Shown: positions 32,286 to 36,851 of the stretch, piece after piece
How the letters are laid out: each line of letters begins with the position of its first letter
Numbering within the stretch: position 1 is the stretch's first letter
NCBI GenBank assembly: GCA_902489745.1
Contig: CABUBB010000021.1
Coordinates: 1-36,851, forward strand
Source of the DNA: Metaruminococcus_A sp003150405
GTDB lineage: Bacteria > Bacillota > Clostridia > Oscillospirales > Ruminococcaceae
Direction: 5' to 3'
DNA length: 36,851 bases
Made by a program: the position numbers and the translations under genes
Notes under the pieces: model-generated
Databases searched by the model: none
What the model saw: only the letters and a program-made list of their open reading frames with translations
Told to the model about the DNA's origin: nothing

Positions 32286-33143
32286 CTATAAGACAAACGA
32301 AAGCTGCCGCGCCAATGTGAGAAACTGCTCCATCTGCAGCTCTTCGGCACGTGTCGTCGGCTTGATACCGCAGTCCGCCAACGCGGCGGCGACTGCATTT
32401 TTGTCAAGGCCCAGTGTTCCGGCGAGGGAGTTTACCAGCGTCTTGCGCCGCTGGGCAAAGCCTGCGCGCACCACCCGGAAAAAGACCGGCTCGTCAAAAT
32501 CGAGAGACGGGGGCTTTTGCAAATCCAGCCGGATGACGGCGGAATCCACATTCGGGGCGGGGAGGAAGCTCCCCCGAGAGACCTGGAACAGCAGTCTGGG
32601 GGTGCTGAAGTACCGCACTGCAATACTCACAGCCCCTACATCACGGGTGCCGGGCAGGGCACACAGCCGCACCGCCGCCTCTTTCTGCACCATGACGGTA
32701 ATGGATTTAATGGGCAGCTTTGCCTCCAGCAGCCCCATAATAATGGGGGAGGTGATATAATACGGCAGGTTTGCGCAGAGCACCACCTCCATACCGGAAA
32801 ATTCTTTGGCGATCAGGGCTTTAAGATCGACCTTCAGTACGTCGGCGTTGAGTACCCGCACATTGTCGTAGCCTTCCAGCGTCTCGGCGAGCACAGGGAT
32901 TAAACGCTGGTCAATTTCCACGGCAACAACCTTGTCTGCCCGTTTGGCGAGCTCCCGGGTCAGCACGCCAATGCCGGGACCGATTTCAATGGCCCCTACG
33001 CCCGGCGCGGCGCCGCCCTGTTCTGCAATGCGCGGACAGACCGAAGGGTTGATTAAAAAATTTTGCCCTAGTGCCTTGGAAAAGGTAAAGCCGTGGCGTG
33101 CAAGCAGCTCTTTTATGGCGCCGATGTCGGTCAGGCTGTTCAT
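32286..33143 (-). CDS. rsmA: 16S rRNA (adenine1518/1519-N6)-dimethyltransferase
   Basis: Dimethylates two adjacent adenines near the 3' end of 16S rRNA, a late step of 30S assembly. The 285 residues have SKALGQNFL (23-30), the SAM-binding EIGPGIGVLT (53-62), acidic VEIDQ, NADVLKVDL and the catalytic NLPYYITSP (Asn125-Tyr129), plus the C-terminal helical tail with FAQRRKTLVNSLAG. All motifs of RsmA/KsgA are present. ATG at 33143 preceded by CGGAG; the longer frame to 33281 lacks support. A divergent promoter pair lies upstream. Confidence 0.96.
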   Translation of the reverse strand: MNSLTDIGAIKELLARHGFTFSKALGQNFLINPSVCPRIAEQGGAAPGVGAIEIGPGIGVLTRELAKRADKVVAVEIDQRLIPVLAETLEGYDNVRVLNADVLKVDLKALIAKEFSGMEVVLCANLPYYITSPIIMGLLEAKLPIKSITVMVQKEAAVRLCALPGTRDVGAVSIAVRYFSTPRLLFQVSRGSFLPAPNVDSAVIRLDLQKPPSLDFDEPVFFRVVRAGFAQRRKTLVNSLAGTLGLDKNAVAAALADCGIKPTTRAEELQMEQFLTLARQLSFVL

Positions 33144-33234
33144 ACTTGAAACTCCGTTTCTGCGCGGGAGTGCCGCGCCAATGCCATTGCCCACCCGCGC
33201 GGTGTTTGAACCGCCCGCCGGGCTTTCGTTCTCC

Positions 33235-33263
33235 ATTTTACCATAAAACGGCGCTGTTTTCAA
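33235..33263 (-). promoter_or_regulatory. Promoter of rsmA
   Basis: Minus strand: TTGAAA (33263-33258), 17-nt spacer, TAAAAT (33240-33235), about 90 bp before the ATG. Confidence 0.6.
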
Positions 33264-33271
33264 AAAGAATC

Positions 33272-33300
33272 TTGCAATCAAAAGGGGGAGACACTATAAT
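33272..33300 (+). promoter_or_regulatory. Promoter of the dCMP deaminase-rnhA region
   Basis: TTGCAA (33272-33277), 17-nt spacer, TATAAT (33295-33300), about 80 bp before the start. It stands back-to-back with the rsmA promoter. Confidence 0.7.
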
Positions 33301-33382
33301 AAGCTCAACGGGCCTGTCCGCAAAGGCGGGCGTGCCCACGGCGGAGGGCAAAACGCCTTCCCGCGGGATGGAGGTGCCCTTT

Positions 33383-33871
33383 ATGGAAAGACGCGATAAA
33401 ATTAATTACTACCTGGATATTGCACAGACGGTATCGGAGCGCGGTACCTGCCTGCGCCGCAACTTTGGCGCGATCATTGTCAAAAACGACCAGATTATTT
33501 CCACCGGCTACAACGGTGCGCCGCGCGGCCGGCAGAATTGCTCCGACGTGGGCTACTGCACCCGCGAACGGCTGAATGTTCCGCGCGGCGAGCGGTACGA
33601 GCTCTGCCGGTCGGTTCATGCCGAGGCGAACGCCATTATTTCGGCCGCCCGTTCGGATATGATTGGCGCCACCCTGTACCTGGTCGGCGTCAATGCCCGG
33701 ACCAAGGAGCTGGAACCGGACATTTCCTCCTGTTCTATGTGCAAACGGCTGATCATCAACGCGGGGATCGATACTGTTATCATCCGAAATACTTCGGAGG
33801 AGTTCACCGTCGTCGATGTTGGCGGATGGATTGAGAATGACGATTCGCTGAGCGGGATGTTCGGCTATTGA
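33383..33871 (+). CDS. Deoxycytidylate (dCMP) deaminase, ComEB-like
   Basis: Zinc enzyme that deaminates dCMP to dUMP for dTTP synthesis. The 162 residues have the cytidine-deaminase core: FGAIIVKNDQIISTGYNGAPRG, the zinc site HAEANAI (His79, catalytic Glu81), and CSMC (Cys117, Cys120), here S-S-C-S-M-C rather than the usual P-C-x-x-C. Extra Cys residues (NCSDVGYCTRERL) match the second zinc site of dCMP deaminases. ATG 33383 follows GGAGGTG; the long upstream extension is not real. Confidence 0.93.
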   Translation: MERRDKINYYLDIAQTVSERGTCLRRNFGAIIVKNDQIISTGYNGAPRGRQNCSDVGYCTRERLNVPRGERYELCRSVHAEANAIISAARSDMIGATLYLVGVNARTKELEPDISSCSMCKRLIINAGIDTVIIRNTSEEFTVVDVGGWIENDDSLSGMFGY

Positions 33872-34054
33872 GGAGAATGGCTGCCGTCTGTGCCGTTCAG
33901 GCGGATTGGCAGCGCCGTCCGCTAGGCGCAGCAGAGGTGCTATATGGCCGCTTCCTTTATCAACCTGCGCGGTAAGAAGAGCAGGCGGCTTGGCCCGGTG
34001 CGTTATGGGCCGTGCTGGGCGGCTGGACAAAATGCAAATAAAAGGAGCATGTTT

Positions 34055-34501
34055 GTGGCAGACTTAAGACAGGTAGAATTGTTTACCGACGGAGCATGCA
34101 GCGGCAACCCCGGCGCAGGCGGCTGGGGTTGTATTTTGCGCTGCGGGGGCGTCTCCAAAGAGCTTTCCGGCGGCGAGCCGGAGACCACCAACAACCGTAT
34201 GGAACTCACGGCATTGATTGAGGGGCTTTCCGCCCTTAAATACCGCTGCCGGGTAACGGTATACAGCGACTCCAAATACGTCATTGACGCCATTACCCAG
34301 GGCTGGGCCAAAAAGTGGCGCGCCAATGGCTGGATGCGTAACAAAAAGGACCGGGCGCTCAACCCCGATTTATGGGAAAAGCTGCTGGGGCTGCTCGAAC
34401 AGCATCAGGTTAATTTTGTCTGGGTCAAAGGGCATGCGGGGCATCCGGAGAATGAGCGGTGCGATGCCCTTGCCGTTGCCCAGAGCCAAAAATACAAATG
34501 A
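34055..34501 (+). CDS. rnhA: Ribonuclease HI
   Basis: Cuts RNA in RNA-DNA hybrids. With the GTG start at 34055 the protein has 148 residues, the usual RNase HI length, with catalytic Asp12 (FTDGACSGNPG), Glu50 (MELTAL), Asp72 (YSDSKYV), His127 (KGHAGHPENERCD) and Asp137, and the basic protrusion AITQGWAKKWRANGWMRNKK, as in E. coli-type RNase HI. AAAGGAG lies 7 bases before the GTG; an ATG at 34049 is too close to it. It lies about 180 bp after the dCMP deaminase, probably in the same transcript. Confidence 0.94.
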   Translation: MADLRQVELFTDGACSGNPGAGGWGCILRCGGVSKELSGGEPETTNNRMELTALIEGLSALKYRCRVTVYSDSKYVIDAITQGWAKKWRANGWMRNKKDRALNPDLWEKLLGLLEQHQVNFVWVKGHAGHPENERCDALAVAQSQKYK

Positions 34502-34881
34502 TCTGCATTGCGTGTGTGGAACAAGCGGTATGAATCTTGTGTGCTGCGTAAAGCCGGGCAGGGAAGCGCGACTTTTGGACTGCTGAATGATTGGCTTGGG
34601 CTGCCGGCATTTCCATACGGTGTGCAATGCGCTTCCGGTGGGAATCAAACAGGGAAAGGTGCGTCTTACCGGGCGGAACGGGAGAGAAAATGGATTTTTT
34701 GTCCCGAAGATAACGATGCCTTCTCCGCTGGAGATGTAAGATGCGGCCGGTTTGTCCGGAATGGTTGTTTTGAGCATTTGCAAAAAATGTGCTACAGCAT
34801 ATTGATTTATACACTAAATTGGTATATAATGAAGCCGTAGAAGAAAACATACAAGTTTAATCGGAAAAGGGTTGAAAATAT
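34502..34881. other. Promoter region before the sulfur-relay operon
   Basis: The left part (34502-34790) has no supported gene. The right part holds the strong promoter at 34802-34830. No clear terminator for rnhA. Confidence 0.5.
34802..34830 (+). promoter_or_regulatory. Strong promoter of nifS-nifU-mnmA, with a possible operator
   Basis: TTGATT (34802-34807), 17-nt spacer, TATAAT (34825-34830). Within it TATAC (34808-34812) and GTATA (34822-34826) form an inverted repeat around 9 bp that would let a repressor, for example of the Rrf2/IscR group, occupy the promoter; that is inference. The start codon is 52 bp downstream. Confidence 0.7.
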
Positions 34882-36054
34882 ATGGAGAAAAAGTTTGTCT
34901 ACGCAGACAATGCGGCGACCACCAAAGTTTCTGAACGTGTCCTGAACGCCATGCTGCCTTACTTGACCGAACACTACGGCAACCCGAGCAGTGTTTACAG
35001 CATTGCACGCACGGCCAAACGCGCCATTGAGGATGCGCGTGCCAAAGTGGCCGCAGCGCTTGGCGCGGAACCCCGTGAAATTTATTTCACCTCCTGCGGT
35101 ACCGAGAGCGACAACTGGGCCATTAAAGGCACGGCGATGAAGCTGGCCGCGAAGGGCAAAAAACACATCATCACCAGTAATTTTGAACACCATGCGGTGC
35201 TTCATACCTGCGAGTACTTGGAGAAGCAGGGTTTTGAGGTCACCTACCTCCCGGTCGATTCAATGGGCTTGTTGGATCCGCAGCAGGTGGCGGAGGCCAT
35301 CCGGCCGGATACCGCCCTGGTCACCATTATGTATGCGAACAACGAAATCGGCACCATTCAGCCGGTTGCGGAGATTGGCAAAATCTGCCGCGATAAGGGT
35401 GTGCTGTTCCACACCGACGCGGTGCAGGCGGTCGGCAATGTGCCCATTGATGTCAAAGAGCAGAACATTGACCTGCTCTCCCTCTCCGGCCATAAAATTC
35501 ACGCGCCTAAGGGCGTAGGCGTCCTGTATATCCGCAAAGGGGTTGTCATTGACAATTTTGTCCACGGCGGCGGGCAGGAGAGCGGCAAACGCGGCGGCAC
35601 CGAAAACACCGCGTATATCGTCGGACTTGGCCAAGCTATCACCGATGCGGTCCAAGGCATGGAGCAAAAGGTCGCCCGTGTGACGAAACTCCGTGACCGT
35701 TTGATTGACGGCATGCTCCAAATTCCGGCCTCCCGGCTCAACGGCGACCCAGTCAAACGACTCTGCGGCAACGCCAATGTTTCATTTGAGGCGGTGGAGG
35801 GTGAAGCGCTGCTGCTCCGTCTGGATTTGAAGGGCGTCTGTGGTTCCTCCGGTTCCGCCTGCACCTCTGGATCCCTGGATCCGTCCCATGTGCTGCTCGC
35901 CATCGGGCTGCCGCACGAGGTGGCGCACGGTTCGCTCCGGCTCTCGCTCGGGGAGGATACCACCGATGAGGACGTGGATTACATCCTTGAAGTCCTGCCC
36001 GGCGTTGTGCAGACGCTGCGGGACATGAGCCCGGTCTGGCACGGTGAAAAATAA
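34882..36054 (+). CDS. nifS: Cysteine desulfurase, NifS/IscS type
   Basis: PLP enzyme that takes sulfur from L-cysteine and passes it as persulfide to the Fe-S scaffold and to thiolation enzymes. The 390 residues start YADNAATTKVSERVLNAMLPYLTEHYGNPSSVYS, have PLP-lysine Lys205 in SLSGHKIHAPKG, the His in NFEHHAVL and the persulfide Cys327 in SSGSACTSGSLDPSHVL. This is the clostridial NifS branch with NifU-like scaffold next door. RBS-like GGGTTG is weak, but the start matches the family. Confidence 0.96.
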   Translation: MEKKFVYADNAATTKVSERVLNAMLPYLTEHYGNPSSVYSIARTAKRAIEDARAKVAAALGAEPREIYFTSCGTESDNWAIKGTAMKLAAKGKKHIITSNFEHHAVLHTCEYLEKQGFEVTYLPVDSMGLLDPQQVAEAIRPDTALVTIMYANNEIGTIQPVAEIGKICRDKGVLFHTDAVQAVGNVPIDVKEQNIDLLSLSGHKIHAPKGVGVLYIRKGVVIDNFVHGGGQESGKRGGTENTAYIVGLGQAITDAVQGMEQKVARVTKLRDRLIDGMLQIPASRLNGDPVKRLCGNANVSFEAVEGEALLLRLDLKGVCGSSGSACTSGSLDPSHVLLAIGLPHEVAHGSLRLSLGEDTTDEDVDYILEVLPGVVQTLRDMSPVWHGEK

Positions 36055-36280
36055 AAGAGACTAAAAGCGGCTCCGGCTTGTCGGCGCTGTTCCAAATAAA
36101 ACGGATGGAAGCACCCGGGCAGTTTGCGAGAAATAAATTTTTTTCGTGCTGAGAGGTTGTCTGTGTTCTGCGTCCCGTAAATAACAGTAGATACCCTGTT
36201 GCTGACAGGGCGACCGACGCGTTTTATCGCGGCGGCTGAATTTCAGAAAGATGAATATGGTGCTGAAAGGAGAATAAACC

Positions 36281-36709
36281 ATGTTATACAGCGATAAAGT
36301 ATTGGACCACTTTTCCAATCCCCGCAACGTCGGAGAGCTGGAGGATGCAAACGGCGTTGGCGAAGTTGGCAACGCCAAATGCGGCGATATTATGAAGATG
36401 TACTTAAAAATTAAGGACAACACCATTGAGGACGTCAAATTCAAAACATTTGGCTGCGGTGCGGCGATTGCGACCAGCTCGATTGCCACCGAGATGATCA
36501 AAGGCAAGAGCGTTGACGAGGCGCTGAAGCTCACCAACAAGGCGGTTGTGGAGGCGCTTGACGGCCTGCCGGCGAGCAAGATCCACTGTTCCGTCCTCGC
36601 GGAGCAAGCCATTAAATCCGCACTGAGCGATTATTACACCCGCCAGGGCATCGACCCGGTTCCGATTGTCGGAGACATCGGCGAGTGCGAGGCCTGTCAC
36701 CTTGAATAG
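36281..36709 (+). CDS. nifU: Fe-S cluster assembly scaffold, NifU/IscU type
   Basis: Builds Fe-S clusters on three Cys residues: Cys34 (NAKCGD, with Asp36), Cys59 (FGCGAAIATSSIATEM) and Cys103 (IHCSVLAEQAIKSAL). The 142 residues are the usual length for a stand-alone clostridial NifU-like scaffold. RBS GAAAGGAG lies 8 bases before the ATG. It follows nifS by 226 bp and its stop overlaps the start of mnmA, indicating one operon. The 226-bp gap holds no supported feature. Confidence 0.95.
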   Translation: MLYSDKVLDHFSNPRNVGELEDANGVGEVGNAKCGDIMKMYLKIKDNTIEDVKFKTFGCGAAIATSSIATEMIKGKSVDEALKLTNKAVVEALDGLPASKIHCSVLAEQAIKSALSDYYTRQGIDPVPIVGDIGECEACHLE

Positions 36710-36851
36710 GCGGGTTATGGTGGCGCTTTCCGGCGGGGTTGACAGCTCGGTCTGCGTCCATCTCCTCAAGGAACAGGGTTATGACGTGAGCGGCGTGGTG
36801 TTAAAAATGTCGCCCGCTCATGCGGATACGGTGGCGGCGGCAGAGGATGCC
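36702..36851 (+). CDS. mnmA: tRNA 2-thiouridine(34) synthase MnmA, N-terminal part
   Basis: The frame runs off the right edge. A TTG at 36702, overlapping the nifU stop, gives MNRRVMVALSGGVDSSVCV; the SGGVDSS PP-loop binds ATP and marks the enzyme that adds sulfur to U34 of some tRNAs. The next residues (LLKEQGYDVSGVVLKM) are the usual continuation. It takes sulfur from NifS, so the three genes form a sulfur-relay operon. An ATG at 36717 would shorten the N-terminus by five residues. Confidence 0.85.
   Translation, partial: MNRRVMVALSGGVDSSVCVHLLKEQGYDVSGVVLKMSPAHADTVAAAEDA

Noticed and set aside
1..36851. CRISPR array, tRNA/rRNA genes, insertion sequences or prophage
   Set aside because: I saw no spaced repeats of CRISPR form, no cloverleaf-type sequence and no transposase, integrase or phage structural protein. 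The only tandem repeats are within the surface-protein and MATE genes.

Overview
The window looks like a chromosomal segment of a Gram-positive, low-oxygen Firmicute, probably an Oscillospiraceae/Ruminococcaceae-type Clostridium with moderately high GC (inference). Support comes from a sortase-type surface protein, Shine-Dalgarno sites of the AGGAGG type before almost every gene, sigma-A-like promoters, short rho-independent terminators, a NifS-NifU-MnmA cluster, a CarD-like regulator, a VanR/VanS/VanY set and a DUF3784-like protein. I found no rRNA, tRNA, CRISPR array, transposase or phage gene.

Layout. 1-392: tail of a cell-wall-anchored protein with seven 36-bp (12-residue) Asp-rich repeats and an IPETG sorting signal. 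908-6566: a hemicellulose/arabinan module, in which a GH51 arabinofuranosidase and a six-hairpin-type protein are transcribed leftwards, opposite an ArsR-type regulator; a perfect 11-bp inverted repeat lies in the shared promoter region. 7048-10396: CarD-like regulator, a decayed reading frame, an FAD oxidoreductase and a small beta-rich protein. 10736-13520: a frameshifted methyltransferase, a membrane protein and an esterase-like alpha/beta hydrolase. 13577-15668: a MarR-MATE efflux operon whose transporter gene is broken by a 22-bp tandem duplication. 16044-17171: a double GNAT acetyltransferase. 17212-20437: VanR/VanS-like two-component system and a VanY-like carboxypeptidase; the vanY promoter carries four half-sites spaced exactly 11 bp apart. 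20779-22692: a 637-residue protein I cannot assign. 23042-24566: a small Cys-rich protein, a frameshifted ribbon-helix-helix gene, a hotdog thioesterase and a DUF3784-like membrane protein. 24775-29582: ribonucleoside salvage (nucleoside hydrolase plus ribokinase), a serine hydrolase, MTA/SAH nucleosidase and a PlsC-type acyltransferase. 29763-33143: amidohydrolase, VanZ-like protein, a frameshifted HAD phosphatase and RsmA. 33383-36851: dCMP deaminase, RNase HI, then nifS-nifU-mnmA, which form a sulfur-relay operon running off the end.

The most notable signals are (i) the 11-bp-phased repeat array at the vanY promoter, which suggests that the neighbouring VanR-like regulator controls a stand-alone carboxypeptidase without vanHAX, and (ii) four clear frame disruptions in 37 kb: a G6 tract, a C6 tract, a one-base loss and a 22-bp tandem duplication. 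The last group could be real gene decay, reversible slippage switching, or sequence error; raw reads would decide. I do not see a convincing wholly new multi-gene system.
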